Shown: positions 1 to 9,689 of the stretch, one piece after another
How the letters are laid out: every line of letters begins with the position of its first letter
How positions within the stretch are numbered: the stretch's first letter is position 1
Source of the DNA: Geobacillus kaustophilus
GTDB taxonomy: Bacteria; Bacillota; Bacilli; Bacillales; Anoxybacillaceae
Length of the DNA: 64,000 nucleotides
Reading direction: 5' to 3'
Assembly (NCBI RefSeq): GCF_000948285.1
Contig: NZ_JYBP01000003.1
Location: 868,001 to 932,000, forward strand
The notes under the pieces: generated by a model
What the model saw: only the letters and a program-made list of their open reading frames with translations
What the model was told of the DNA's origin: nothing
Database searches by the model: none
Made by a program: the position numbers and the translations under genes

Positions 1-1764
1 GAAGCGATTGCAAAACATATGAATCTGCCTTTGGTGGAGAAGCTATCCTTTCGATTTGTCGATCGTTTATTGCGTCGATACACTATCCATGACGGAGAAC
101 CATTTTGGGATTATGTGTTGCTAAAAGGTCTTCTTCAGCGAATCGACCATGCAGCCTCGGCACACCTTCCCGTCGAGTCCGACATTCATCAAAATGTTGG
201 CGTCTATGTACGGCGGTATATGGAGAATAAGTCATTTCATCTAAATGGCCTACAGCGTTTTACAGCAAGTCATACTCATAAAAATGTGATTGTGATTGCG
301 CAAACAGGTATGGGAAAAACGGAATCTGCCTTATTGTGGATCGATCGAGATAAGGCCTTTTTCACCTTGCCTCTTCGCGTCAGTATTAATGCAATTTACG
401 AACGGATTCGGTATCAAATGGGGTACGAAGCTGCGGGCCTTTTACATTCCACGAGCGCCTTCTATTTAGCAGAACGAGAAGAAGAAAATTGGGAGGCGAT
501 TAAGCAACAGTCGCAACAGCTGTCCATGAAACTGCTTTTCACGACTGTTGACCAAATTTTAAAATTTCCTTTTTATTACAGAGGGTTTGAAAAAGAACTA
601 GCAAGCATGGCAAATGCTAAAGTGGTGATCGATGAAATCCAAGCGTATGATCCAAAAATTGCTGCGATGTTGATTAAGTCATTAGAAATGATTAAAAAAG
701 TAGGCGGTCGATTCATGATTATGACAGCTACATTGCCAACTTTATATTTGGATGAACTCAAGCGCCGAAGCATCATCGATGAAGAAGACACTGTTTTCGG
801 CGAATTTATTGACAGCCAGAATCACCGCCACCGCATTCAGCTCCATGATCAGGAAATAACAGAAGGAATAGAGGACTTTGTCAGAATGGCGCGTTCATCC
901 CAAGTGTTAGTCATTGTGAATACAGTTCGTCGGGCGATGGAACTGTATGAACGGTTATCCGAAATGGCCAGCGATGTACCTGTTCATTTGCTGCATTCAC
1001 AATTTACGCAAGAAGATCGTCAATGGCTCGAGCGGCAAATTAAAGAGTTCAATGAGGCAAAGACAAATGGGGTGTGGATTACGACTCAGCTTGTCGAAGC
1101 AAGCATTGATATTGATTTTGACTATTTATTCACAGAAATGTCTCCACTGGACAGTCTGTTTCAACGTCTTGGGCGCTGTTATCGAAGAAGGGTTATTCAA
1201 GGGGAACAATGTAATATCCATATTTTTACACAAAACGTTTCTGGAGTTCCATCCGTATATGATGAACATCTCGTGCGTGAAAGCATTTGCTTGCTGAAAG
1301 ATTATGAAGGAAAGATTCTTGACGAACGAGCGAAAATTGAACTGGTTGCAAAGCTATATGAACGCGAGAGATTAAAAGGAACCTCATTTTTGCGGGAGTT
1401 TGAGGACGCGTTATCGATGTTTGATCATTTAGATCCGTATGAAATGAGCAAGAAAGAGGCACAGCGGAAACTGCGTGACATTCAGACCGTTCCCATCATT
1501 CCACGGCGAATTTACGACGAAATCGCCCATGTCATCGATGAATGCCGCCGTTGCCGAGACTGGCGAGAGCGGATTCATTTGCGCATGGAGATCGAAAAGA
1601 AGACGATCAGCGTCCACCGTTTTCTTGCGGAGAAATGTGTCTCAGAACGATTGTCTAAACCGTTTGACCATATATACATTGCGGATGTTGAATATGATTT
1701 TGACCGAGAAAAGGGGAAAGGAACAGGAATTCGGTTCGATGCATCATTGTCTGTATTTTATTGA
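1..1764 (+). CDS. cas3: CRISPR-associated helicase Cas3 (5' end outside window)
   Basis: Degrades DNA marked by the Cascade R-loop in type I interference. The frame is open to the left edge, so the ATG at 19 is probably internal. The first ~50 residues (a DHAAS-like stretch) look like the end of an HD nuclease domain lying mostly outside the window. Superfamily 2 helicase motifs follow: Walker A QTGMGKTE (codons near 301), DEIQ Walker B (near 631), MTATLP motif III (721), and a C-terminal RecA lobe with VEASIDIDFD and RLGRCYRR. cas4, cas1 and cas2 follow, as in type I-B loci; the cas6-cas8-cas7-cas5 part would lie to the left. No frameshift is visible. Confidence 0.93.
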   Translation, partial: EAIAKHMNLPLVEKLSFRFVDRLLRRYTIHDGEPFWDYVLLKGLLQRIDHAASAHLPVESDIHQNVGVYVRRYMENKSFHLNGLQRFTASHTHKNVIVIAQTGMGKTESALLWIDRDKAFFTLPLRVSINAIYERIRYQMGYEAAGLLHSTSAFYLAEREEENWEAIKQQSQQLSMKLLFTTVDQILKFPFYYRGFEKELASMANAKVVIDEIQAYDPKIAAMLIKSLEMIKKVGGRFMIMTATLPTLYLDELKRRSIIDEEDTVFGEFIDSQNHRHRIQLHDQEITEGIEDFVRMARSSQVLVIVNTVRRAMELYERLSEMASDVPVHLLHSQFTQEDRQWLERQIKEFNEAKTNGVWITTQLVEASIDIDFDYLFTEMSPLDSLFQRLGRCYRRRVIQGEQCNIHIFTQNVSGVPSVYDEHLVRESICLLKDYEGKILDERAKIELVAKLYERERLKGTSFLREFEDALSMFDHLDPYEMSKKEAQRKLRDIQTVPIIPRRIYDEIAHVIDECRRCRDWRERIHLRMEIEKKTISVHRFLAEKCVSERLSKPFDHIYIADVEYDFDREKGKGTGIRFDASLSVFY

Positions 1765-1936
1765 GGAGAGAGCGGCCAATGGCAAGCGGTGTTCAAATTC
1801 ATTATTACAAAGTGTGCAAGCGGAAATTATGGTTGTTTTCCAAAGGGATTGGAATGGAAGAAGAGCATGAACGGGTGATCGAAGGAAAGATTTTGCACGA
1901 TCGGGCGTATCCACGCTTGGATGAGAGAGAAATTCT

Positions 1937-3271
1937 GGCTCTTCACCACAAGTTGTACTTGATGATTTAAGATCGGTGTGCATAGCGAAAATAGAGGGTA
2001 CAAAAAATGCGAATTTTCCTGTATGGTAAAGGTGACCAAACCAAACCATTGGAGGAAAATTCGCATGTACTCTCAGTTTATCAAAGAACTTATCGATTTA
2101 CCAGATGTTTTGATTCAAAAGGTGCGAAAAGAAGGAGATCGTTGGATTTTCGAACTTTCTCTACCTGAACAATGCCCATTATGTCCTGTCTGCTTGAAAC
2201 GCACGATCAAAATGACAGGAAAAAAGAAGCAATGGATGCATGGCTATGCTCAACGAATCGGGATTTTTTGGATTGAACTTCCTGTCGAGCGCAGACGTTG
2301 TAGTACGTGTGGCATGACGTTCAGCACGTCTTATCCAGGAATCTCCCCTCGAAGTGTGGCAACAGACGCTTTTCAGCAATGGGTGGCGCAATCTTGCATC
2401 GGGACATCCATTCAGGCAGTAGCTCGGATGCTCAAACTCCCTTACACGACCGTGGAACGTTGGTTTTATACCCATGCCCCTTCCTTCCTATCGAATGATA
2501 TCCAACCAAAGGCGGTTTGTGTCGATGAATTTGCCTTTCGAAAAGGGCATGACTACGGAGTGGCGATCATGGATGCCGAGACGGGAGAAGTGTATGCCAT
2601 CGAAGCTGGAAAGAACGAGGAAGCCATCAGACGTGCGTTGGCGCATGTGTCTCGTTCTGTTCAGTATGTCGTAAGCGATTTAGCCCCAGCGATGAAAAAA
2701 GCCATTCAAGGGGGTTGCCCAGAGGCGACACACGTGGTCGATTATTTCCATGTCATTCAGCTGTTTACGGATGCTTTAGATCGTTGCCGCAAATATGTAG
2801 ACAAAGGAAGCAGGAAACACGGAAATGTTCGTTACGTTTGCCGTTTATTGAGCACATGCCCAGAGAAATTGACGGAGGAAGAACGTCAAATCGTACGAGA
2901 ATGGTGTAATGAAAGCGATGACTTAAAGTCGGTCTACCAATCGCTCCAACATTTTCGTTATGTGTCCAAAAGCAAAGACGAGCAACAGGCGAAACGACGT
3001 TTGGAGTCTTGGATTCATCGGTATTCGTTTTGTCCTTGTTCGGTTGTGCGCGCGATTGCAAAAGCGCTCGTCAAGCGAACAGAAGAAATCGTTTCTTGCA
3101 TTTTATCCCCTTACTCGAATGGGAAAATGGAAGGAACGAACAACAAGATCAAGCTGATCAAACGTCGAGGATATGGATACAGAAATATCCAGCGTTTTGC
3201 ATTACGGGTTCGGTTAGAAACGACTAACATACTTTAATGGCAGGTGCAAGTACAACTTTTGGTGATGAACC
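1937..3271 (+). mobile_element. ISL3-family insertion sequence inside cas4
   Basis: A 1335-bp element. The left end reads GGCTCTTCACCACAAG and the right end, reverse-complemented, GGTTCATCACCAAAAG; both continue into TTGTACTTG, giving imperfect ~25-bp inverted repeats. Direct repeats GAAATTCT lie at 1929-1936 and 3272-3279. The ISL3 family makes 8-bp duplications. The exact repeats suggest a fairly recent insertion. Confidence 0.95.
2065..3237 (+). CDS. ISL3-family transposase
   Basis: A 390-aa DDE transposase starting at ATG 2065 behind GGAGG. Features of the family: an N-terminal zinc-ribbon pair (CPLCPVC, later CSTC), an HTH region, VCVDEFAFRKGHDYG with the first catalytic Asp, a second Asp in VVSDLAPAM, HVVDYFHV, and a C-terminal SNGKMEGTNNKIK with the catalytic Glu. 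The frame is intact, so the element may still be mobile. It is related to, but clearly different from, the ISL3 transposase at 24632. Confidence 0.92.
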   Translation: MYSQFIKELIDLPDVLIQKVRKEGDRWIFELSLPEQCPLCPVCLKRTIKMTGKKKQWMHGYAQRIGIFWIELPVERRRCSTCGMTFSTSYPGISPRSVATDAFQQWVAQSCIGTSIQAVARMLKLPYTTVERWFYTHAPSFLSNDIQPKAVCVDEFAFRKGHDYGVAIMDAETGEVYAIEAGKNEEAIRRALAHVSRSVQYVVSDLAPAMKKAIQGGCPEATHVVDYFHVIQLFTDALDRCRKYVDKGSRKHGNVRYVCRLLSTCPEKLTEEERQIVREWCNESDDLKSVYQSLQHFRYVSKSKDEQQAKRRLESWIHRYSFCPCSVVRAIAKALVKRTEEIVSCILSPYSNGKMEGTNNKIKLIKRRGYGYRNIQRFALRVRLETTNIL

Positions 3272-3615
3272 GAAATTCTCATTGATGACACATTTAAACT
3301 AGATGCATTAGAGGATGAATACGTTCGCGAAATCAAAATCTCCAGTAAAATGGCCGAAGCGGATCGTTTTCAAATGTTGTACTATCTTTACGAACTGAAA
3401 AAACGAGGCATTCATAAAAAAGGATTGATCAGCTATACGAAGGAAAGAAAGACGGAGGAAGTGATATTAACAGAAGAAGACGAGCGAAAGGTGGAAAAGG
3501 CTTTAAAAGACATCTATCAAATTTTGCAACTTCCCTCTCCCCCGCCTCTTAAAAAACTATCATATTGTCCAAAGTGTGCATATTATGAATTTTGCTATGC
3601 ACTGGAAGGTGACGA

Positions 3616-4602
3616 ATGATGTTGAAAGATCATTATATTTTTTCGAACGGGCGGCTCAAGCGAAAGGACAATACGATTTATTTTTTAGATGAAAACGAAA
3701 ACAAGAGATCGCTTCCTGTGCATCAAATCGAAAATTTATATGTATTTGGGGAAGTGGACTTCAACTCCGCGTTGCTTAATTTGTTAAGCCAGCATGAGGT
3801 CCATTTGCATATTTTCAACTATTACGGGTTCTATGCGGGAACGTTCTGTCCACGAAACAGAAAAGTGTCTGGTTTTACCGTTGTGCAACAGAGCGCCCAT
3901 TATCTCGATAAAGGAAAACGGCTGTATATAGCAAAAATGTTTTTGGAAAGCGCTGTGCATCATATGTTGCGGAATATTCGCAGACATAAAGAGAAGACAG
4001 AGGTCTATATCCATCAAATCGAAGAAGAGGCAAAAAAACTGGACGCAGCGAGTACCGTTCAAGAGTTAATGGGAATTGAAGGCCGGATTCGCCAACATTA
4101 TTATCAATCATTTAATGACATTTTGAGGCAGGATTTTACGTTTGAAAAGCGGACAAAGCAGCCTCCACGTGACCCGCTGAATGCTTTGATCTCATTCGGA
4201 AATTCATTGTGTTATACAACGGTATTAGGTGAAATCTACAAAACACCGCTTGATCCTACGGTTAGTTTTTTGCATGAACCGTCGACAAGGCGATTTTCAT
4301 TAAGTTTGGATTTAGCCGAAATCTTTAAGCCATTGATCGTCGATCCGGTTATTATCGCTTCCATTAACAATCGGATCATTACCAATAAACATTTTGATGA
4401 TATAGATGGAATGGTATTTTTAAATGAGGAAGGAAAGAAAAAGTTTATTATTGAGTGGGAGAATAAATTGGCTACATCCATCCAACATCGGAAGCTGAAA
4501 AGAAAAGTGAGTTATCGGCATTTTATACGATTGGAATGCTACAAGCTCATTAAACATTTCATTGGGGATGAACTATATAAACCGTTGAAAGCGTGGTGGT
4601 GA
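3616..4602 (+). CDS. cas1: CRISPR integrase Cas1
   Basis: The catalytic subunit of the Cas1-Cas2 spacer integrase, 328 aa, typical length. It starts at 3616 in an ATGA overlap with the cas4 stop, so it was translationally coupled to cas4. The N-terminal beta domain contains FSNGRLKRK and the DFNSALLNLLSQHEVHLHIFN-type region. Conserved metal-binding positions are visible: Glu in MGIEGRIRQ, His in VSFLHEPSTRRF, and the acidic residue in LSLDLAEIFKP. The frame is intact. Polarity from the IS upstream could reduce its expression, though the IS is co-oriented. Confidence 0.96.
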   Translation: MMLKDHYIFSNGRLKRKDNTIYFLDENENKRSLPVHQIENLYVFGEVDFNSALLNLLSQHEVHLHIFNYYGFYAGTFCPRNRKVSGFTVVQQSAHYLDKGKRLYIAKMFLESAVHHMLRNIRRHKEKTEVYIHQIEEEAKKLDAASTVQELMGIEGRIRQHYYQSFNDILRQDFTFEKRTKQPPRDPLNALISFGNSLCYTTVLGEIYKTPLDPTVSFLHEPSTRRFSLSLDLAEIFKPLIVDPVIIASINNRIITNKHFDDIDGMVFLNEEGKKKFIIEWENKLATSIQHRKLKRKVSYRHFIRLECYKLIKHFIGDELYKPLKAWW

Positions 4603-4605
4603 AAC

Positions 4606-4869
4606 ATGTTTGTCATCATTACGTATGACGTAGCGGAGAAGCGGGTCAACAAAGTTTGCAAAAAATTAAAGGAATACCTCACTTGGACGCAAAATAGCGT
4701 ATTTGAAGGGGAGATTTCGAAAAGCCTGCTGATGAAGTGCATGTATGAATTGGAGATGATCATTGATAAAGAAGAAGACTCCATTTACTTATACGAAATA
4801 GGAAATCCGAAGAATATAAAAAAGCGGGTATTTGGTCAGGAAAAGAATTTTGATGAGTTGTTCCTCTAA
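4606..4869 (+). CDS. cas2: CRISPR-associated Cas2
   Basis: An 87-aa ferredoxin-fold protein that dimerises and bridges two Cas1 dimers. It starts three bases after the cas1 stop. It opens with MFVIITYDVAEKR, where the Asp of YDV is the conserved family position, and shows the WTQNSVFEGE segment typical of Cas2. Last cas gene of the operon; the leader and array follow directly. Confidence 0.95.
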   Translation: MFVIITYDVAEKRVNKVCKKLKEYLTWTQNSVFEGEISKSLLMKCMYELEMIIDKEEDSIYLYEIGNPKNIKKRVFGQEKNFDELFL

Positions 4870-5066
4870 GTTTTAAGAATTTGCAGTGAACCTCCTTTTA
4901 ACGGATAAATGGGGAAAAGCTTGATTTATCAAGGGAAGTGTGTCATTATTTGCGCAGCATAGAAAACACAATTACTACTTTACTGCAAAATGAGGTATAA
5001 TTGTTGTGTAGGCATTAGCCGGAATTCCCTGCTACATCAATGAATATTGCTTTGTAACTGATAGGG
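4870..5066 (+). promoter_or_regulatory. CRISPR leader with likely array promoter
   Basis: A 197-bp AT-rich non-coding stretch between cas2 and the first repeat. A good -10 box TATAAT lies at 4996-5001 with a weak -35 (TTACTA) about 18 bp upstream, so pre-crRNA transcription would run rightwards through the array. The degenerate repeats at the far end agree with this as the leader end. Confidence 0.7.
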
Positions 5067-6849
5067 GTTTTATCTGAACGGAGAGGGATTTAAAGTGAAA
5101 TGAAGGCGGAAATGGCCGCGGCGGAATGGCGTAGGTTTTATCTGAACGGAGAGGGATTTAAAGCAAGCAAGCCGGATGTAGATAACTATGCGAAATCCGT
5201 TTTATCTGAACGGAGAGGGATTTAAAGTCAAATGGTTCAATGAGCAGGACTGGGAACGATACCGTTTTATCTGAACGGAGAGGGATTTAAAGCAGAGATA
5301 CACGTGGGACGGGATCGCGGAACAACTGCGTTTTATCTGAACGGAGAGGGATTTAAAGTTCTCATCAAACGTCACATCGCGCCTTGTTGCGCGTTTTATC
5401 TGAACGGAGAGGGATTTAAAGATAATAATAAAATAATGGCCACTTCAAAAGGAATGAAGTTTTATCTGAACGGAGAGGGATTTAAAGCCGGAAGGGTTAA
5501 ATATTGGCTGGATTACTTGGTTTATAGTTTTATCTGAACGGAGAGGGATTTAAAGACGACGCGACTTCTGAATCGTCCGATCCGGAAGCGCGTTTTATCT
5601 GAACGGAGAGGGATTTAAAGCAGGGCGGACGTATTGAATTTGACTATTTAGTTAGTGTTTTATCTGAACGGAGAGGGATTTAAAGTGCTTTGTCGGATCA
5701 TCTTCCCCCTCCTAGCGCATAGTTTTATCTGAACGGAGAGGGATTTAAAGTTGATCATTTTATCAATGTAAGCATTCATTTCCTTGTTTTATCTGAACGG
5801 AGAGGGATTTAAAGGTGTCTAACATCAAAGTAAAGATCATCAAACGATTTTTCGTTTTATCTGAACGGAGAGGGATTTAAAGCAAGTCCTCAACCCCATT
5901 TTCGTTTGGGATCATGATGTTTTATCTGAACGGAGAGGGATTTAAAGGAATTTTTCTTGTTCAATTTTCATACGTTCAATTTCGTTTTATCTGAACGGAG
6001 AGGGATTTAAAGTTCAATAGCTGCTTTACGATTCCACATAATTAATCATGTTTTATCTGAACGGAGAGGGATTTAAAGTTCGACACCAGAGCCGTTGCAT
6101 TTGAAGCAAATTCCTGTTTTATCTGAACGGAGAGGGATTTAAAGTCAGATCACTGACACAATAAACGCAATAACAGCCATGTTTTATCTGAACGGAGAGG
6201 GATTTAAAGCGGCTCGGCGAATACAAGTCCGCTATCATACAGCGCCTGTTTTATCTGAACGGAGAGGGATTTAAAGTTCAATAGCTGCTTTACGATTCCA
6301 CATAATTAATCATGTTTTATCTGAACGGAGAGGGATTTAAAGTTCGACACCAGAGCCGTTGCATTTGAAGCAAATTCCTGTTTTATCTGAACGGAGAGGG
6401 ATTTAAAGTCAGATCACTGACACAATAAACGCAATAACAGCCATGTTTTATCTGAACGGAGAGGGATTTAAAGCGGCTCGGCGAATACAAGTCCGCTATC
6501 ATACAGCGCCTGTTTTATCTGAACGGAGAGGGATTTAAAGTTAAAATCGGTGAGAAAGAAATCGGGCTGAAGGCTACGTTTTATCTGAACGGAGAGGGAT
6601 TTAAAGAACATAAATTGCGCCGTCCACAAGGCATTCATATGTTTTATCTGAACGGAGAGGGATTTAAAGTGCGATTTTAGACATCCTGAAAATCGAAATG
6701 GAAGAGGTTTTATCTGAACGGAGAGGGATTTAAAGCCGATTTCAAGCGGCAGGCTGGCGAGCACCGTTCCGTTTTATCTGAACGGAGTGGGATTTAAAGA
6801 ACCATTTCATCGCCGAAGTCGTTTTATTTGAACGGAGTGGGATTCAAAA
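5067..6849 (+). CRISPR. CRISPR array, 28 repeats and 27 spacers
   Basis: The repeat is 29 nt, beginning GTTTTATCTGAACGG and ending GGGATTTAAAG. Repeat starts: 5067, 5135, 5199, 5264, 5330, 5393, 5459, 5527, 5592, 5657, 5722, 5786, 5854, 5919, 5984, 6050, 6116, 6181, 6248, 6314, 6380, 6445, 6512, 6578, 6641, 6707, 6771, 6821. Spacers are 34-39 nt except the last (6800-6820, 21 nt). Repeats 1-26 look identical. Repeat 27 has one change (GAGTGGG for GAGAGGG) and repeat 28 has four, which marks the trailer end. Spacers 15-18 are repeated as 19-22. The type is inferred as I-B from the adjacent cas genes. I saw no spacer matching other parts of the window. Confidence 0.98.
6013..6540 (+). repeat. 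264-bp tandem duplication of four spacer-repeat units
   Basis: 6013-6276 and 6277-6540 read identically, including four spacers of 37, 37, 36 and 38 nt with their repeats. The simplest cause is unequal recombination or replication slippage between repeats, not independent acquisition. Confidence 0.96.
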
Positions 6850-6866
6850 TCGGCGATAATGTGATG

Positions 6867-7502
6867 CCCGAGTTCGACAGTGACTAGGCAAACAAAATGC
6901 CTTTCGTCCCTTGATGCAAAAGTGACGAGAGACATTTGGGCACACTTTGGGCGTGTAGCTTAGGCGCGAGGATGGATGCCTAGGATCTTCGGAGGAGGCT
7001 CCAGCCCTAGAGCCGCAAAGAGTTGCGCTTGTTTGGCCGTCAGTTCAGTCCGTTGATGCAGGTCGCCGTTTTTGGAAGAAAAATGACCAAGCATGAGACG
7101 CTCACATTCGTCTCTTACTTTTGGCCATGATTCATGAGTCAGGAGAAAGGAATCGCGAAATGCTTTGGGCCAGACGTTCCAGGACGGCGCGATCCACTTC
7201 ATCTGCGCGCCCAAACGAATCAATCACCTTCGCTTTCGCATATTTGGCCTTCGGATCCTATCCGTTGTGAGCAAGCTGGAGATACGCCACGGTCGTTCCG
7301 TCTTTGTTTTTGTGTGTTACTCGTCGTATGTACATGCCTATATTATAAACGATATTAGGCTTTTTAAAAGGATAAATTGTCAATTCGTGTGCCTGTGAAA
7401 TTCAGCTCTTTTTTCTAGGATCCGTATGGCGAAATCCTTGATATCACAGCATTTTGGTCATTTTCATTTGCCTAAAATGGCCTCAAAACTGTCGAACTCG
7501 GG
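6867..7502 (-). mobile_element. IS1634-family deletion derivative, 636 bp
   Basis: Both ends match the full element at 21839-23766 (CCCGAGTT at the left, ACTCGGG at the right), but about 1.3 kb of the transposase gene is missing. The remnant encodes the last ~58 residues of the transposase (ending PPPKILGIHPRA) joined at about 7140 to a piece of its N-terminal half. Direct repeats TGATG lie at 6862-6866 and 7503-7507. The insertion is in the 3' part of the adenine deaminase gene. It could only move if a full copy supplied transposase. Confidence 0.9.
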
Positions 7503-8887
7503 TGATGCGAGTCGTGCGCAATCGAAGCGGCGATGGCGCCTGTTTTGAACCCGAAGCCGCGGACGATGCCAAGGCCGCGATGGCGTTTGACGACCACAAG
7601 CTTCAGCAAATCCCGTTCGACCGAAGGGGAAAAGGCCCCGTCGCGGACATCGACTTCGGTGACAAGATGGTTCGTATGCAAATGGTTTGGGATGATCTCA
7701 ATGACATGGGCTTTGTTTCCTTTCCGCATCGGAATGCGAAGATCGGCTTCGGTGACCGGTTGGCAACGGATGGATTGCCGCAATGTTGGTTCAATGCCGC
7801 AAGCCGATCGTTCGGAACGGAATGTGGCCTGCCCCTGCTCGGCCACCTGTTTTCCGGATTTAAATACGTGAGAGATTTTCAGCGTTTCCAAATCCTCAAC
7901 GAACAAAAAGTCGGCGTCATACCCCGGGGCGACAGCGCCCTTCGTCGACAACCGGTAGCACTCGGCGGCGTTTAATGTGGCCATCTGGATGGCCAGAAGC
8001 GGGTCGAGCCCGGCGCGAATGGCGAGCCGCACATTATGGTCGACGCTTCCTTCGAACCATAAGTCGTCGAGATGTTTATCGTCTGTGCAAAACAGAAAGC
8101 GGCGCGCGTTGTGCTCAGTGACGGCAGGAAGAAGTTTTTCGAGGTCTTTAGCGACTGATCCTTGGCGAATGAGCACGTACATGCCGCGGCGAATGCGTTC
8201 AAGCGCTTCGTCGACGGTGACGCATTCATGATCCGTATGGATGCGGGAGCTTCGGTAGACGTTGATGGCGTTGGCATCAAGGCCGGCCAAGTGGCCGTCG
8301 ATCAGGCGGTTGGCGTTTGCCGCGAGCGCCAATTTGTCGAGCATCGACGGGTGTTGTTCCCTTAATGACGGATAGTCCATCACTTCCGACAATCCGAGAA
8401 CGCGTTCATCGTTGAAAAACGGCGCCAGTTCCGCGGTGGATAAGATGGCTCCGGCATGTTCAAATGAGGCGGCCGGCACGCACGACGGCAACATCATATA
8501 CACATCGAGCGGCGTCCGTTTCGCATCATCGAGCATAAACTGGATGCCGTGGATGCCGGCGACGTTCGCGATTTCGTGCGGATCGGCGATCACCGTGGTG
8601 ACCCCATGCGGGAGAACGACGCGGGCGAATTCGCTCGGGGGCACCATTGATGATTCGATATGCACATGTCCGTCAATCAGCCCCGGGCATACATAACGCC
8701 CTTCGGCATCGATCGTTTGCTTTCCCTCATAGCGGCCAATGCCGACGATCATCCCCTCAGCAATGGCGAGATCCCCTTCGATGATTTCGCGCGTAAACAC
8801 GTTGACGATTTTCCCGTTTTTGATGACAAGGTCGGCTTTCGTTTGTTTCGCGGCGGCGGCGATTCGCGTCTGCAATGTCGAAGTCAT
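7472..8887 (-). pseudogene. ade: adenine deaminase, 3'-truncated
   Basis: Adenine deaminase converts adenine to hypoxanthine. The best start is the ATG ending at 8887 (MTSTLQTRI), 10 nt after AAAGGAG; an ATG 9 nt upstream sits against the ribosome site. Amidohydrolase motifs are clear: GLIDGHVHIESS metal ligands, ADPHEIANV, FCTDDKH, and the AHDSHH motif near the present end. The family is ~570-590 aa; here coding stops after ~470, the final nine residues coming from the IS1634 derivative. Beyond the IS, 6850-6866 continues the ade frame for about five codons (HIIA) and then the CRISPR trailer begins. About 100 C-terminal residues are lost, so activity is doubtful. Confidence 0.9.
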
Positions 8888-8990
8888 GTCGTTCATTCTC
8901 CTTTCTGCCTGTGAATCGTGATCACCAGTGGAAATTGGCTTCATTGTACTGAGCTAGACGGCAGGTTGTCAACCGCTTCCGTTCATTTTT

Positions 8991-9024
8991 TTGACATATG
9001 CCTCTTTACAATGTAACAATGTTA
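8991..9024 (+). promoter_or_regulatory. yhbD promoter with short palindrome
   Basis: TTGACA at 8991-8996, a 17-bp spacer and TAACAA at 9014-9019. The -10 is inside the palindrome TAACA-A-TGTTA (9014-9024), a possible operator for the HTH protein encoded just downstream. The ade promoter must lie in the same 168-bp divergent region. Confidence 0.5.
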
Positions 9025-9055
9025 TGTTATGTTTATAACGAGAGGTGAGCCGATC

Positions 9056-9685
9056 ATGGAACAGGAATTGATTTCGAAAAAAGAACTGCTGGAGCTGACC
9101 GGTATTTCGTACGGTCAGCTGTACCGCTGGAAGCGGAAAAAGCTCATTCCGGAAGAATGGTTTATTCGCAAATCGACATTCACCGGACAAGAGACCTTTT
9201 TCCCGAAAGAAAAAATATTGGCGCGCATTGAGAAAATCAAAGAGCTGAAAGATGAGCTGTCGCTTGATGAGCTGGCGGGCATGTTTGCGCCTGATCCGGC
9301 GGCGGTCGTCTTGACGAAAGAGGAAATTGCGAAACGTCACATTGTTTCGGATATGGTGCTGCAATGGTTGAATGACGAGTTGGGAGACCGCCAAGACGTG
9401 TCGTTTGCAGAGCTTCTTTCCTTTTACATCGTTGACCGACTCCTCCGCTCCGGTGAGATCAGTCTCGAAGAAGGGAAGAACATATGGAGGATGTTCGAGA
9501 GTCATTATCCAAAACTGCAAGGGAAATCATGCGAGCTGGTTGTTCTGCGCAAAATGGGGGTGACGGCCTGCCTTCTGATGGAAGGGGCGGGTGGGTTGTA
9601 CGCGGAAGAAGGGGCGAAGCTCGTTGCCCGGTTGCACGTGCCAGCGTTCATCGAGGAGCTGAAACTAAACATTTCGGAGGGATAA
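9056..9685 (+). CDS. yhbD: YhbD-like HTH protein (DUF4004)
   Basis: A 209-aa protein starting at ATG 9056 behind GAGAGGTGAG. The N-terminal ~75 residues form a MerR-like winged-helix reader: SKKELLELTGISYGQLYRWK, then a wing with GQETFFPKEKILARI. The remainder is helical with no recognised effector motif. B. subtilis has the same gene order yhbD-yhbE-yhbF, which supports the name. Four bases separate it from yhbE, so it is probably cotranscribed. Inferred role: DNA-binding regulator or assembly factor of the bactofilin-like pair. Confidence 0.8.
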   Translation: MEQELISKKELLELTGISYGQLYRWKRKKLIPEEWFIRKSTFTGQETFFPKEKILARIEKIKELKDELSLDELAGMFAPDPAAVVLTKEEIAKRHIVSDMVLQWLNDELGDRQDVSFAELLSFYIVDRLLRSGEISLEEGKNIWRMFESHYPKLQGKSCELVVLRKMGVTACLLMEGAGGLYAEEGAKLVARLHVPAFIEELKLNISEG

Positions 9686-9689
9686 AAAG

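Larger units (their letters stand above)
1779..3619 (+). pseudogene. cas4: cas4 interrupted by an ISL3-family insertion
   Basis: Cas4 is a RecB-like exonuclease with an Fe-S cluster that helps trim and orient new spacers. The ATG at 1779 has a GAGGAGAG ribosome site. The 5' part (1779-1936) starts MASGVQIHYYKVCKRKLW. The 3' part (3280-3619) carries the nuclease segment EIKISSK and a C-terminal CPKCAYYEFC cysteine cluster. Between them lies an ISL3 element flanked by the 8-bp duplication GAAATTCT. Removing the element and one repeat rejoins the frame exactly (REIL-IDDTF) and gives 165 aa, normal for I-B Cas4. The 3' end overlaps cas1 by ATGA. The 3' fragment alone (ATG at 3350, 89 aa) lacks the N-terminal cysteine, so activity is unlikely. 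Confidence 0.93.

Noticed and set aside
5304-5537. Open frame across the CRISPR array encoding repeated FYLNGEGFK
   Set aside because: It is a reading of the repeats themselves, with no ribosome site.
6468-6764. Minus-strand frame with repeated FKSLSVQIK
   Set aside because: Antisense reading of the repeats; no start signals.
8888-8990. Possible purine riboswitch upstream of adenine deaminase
   Set aside because: I could not find the three-helix junction or the conserved loop bases.
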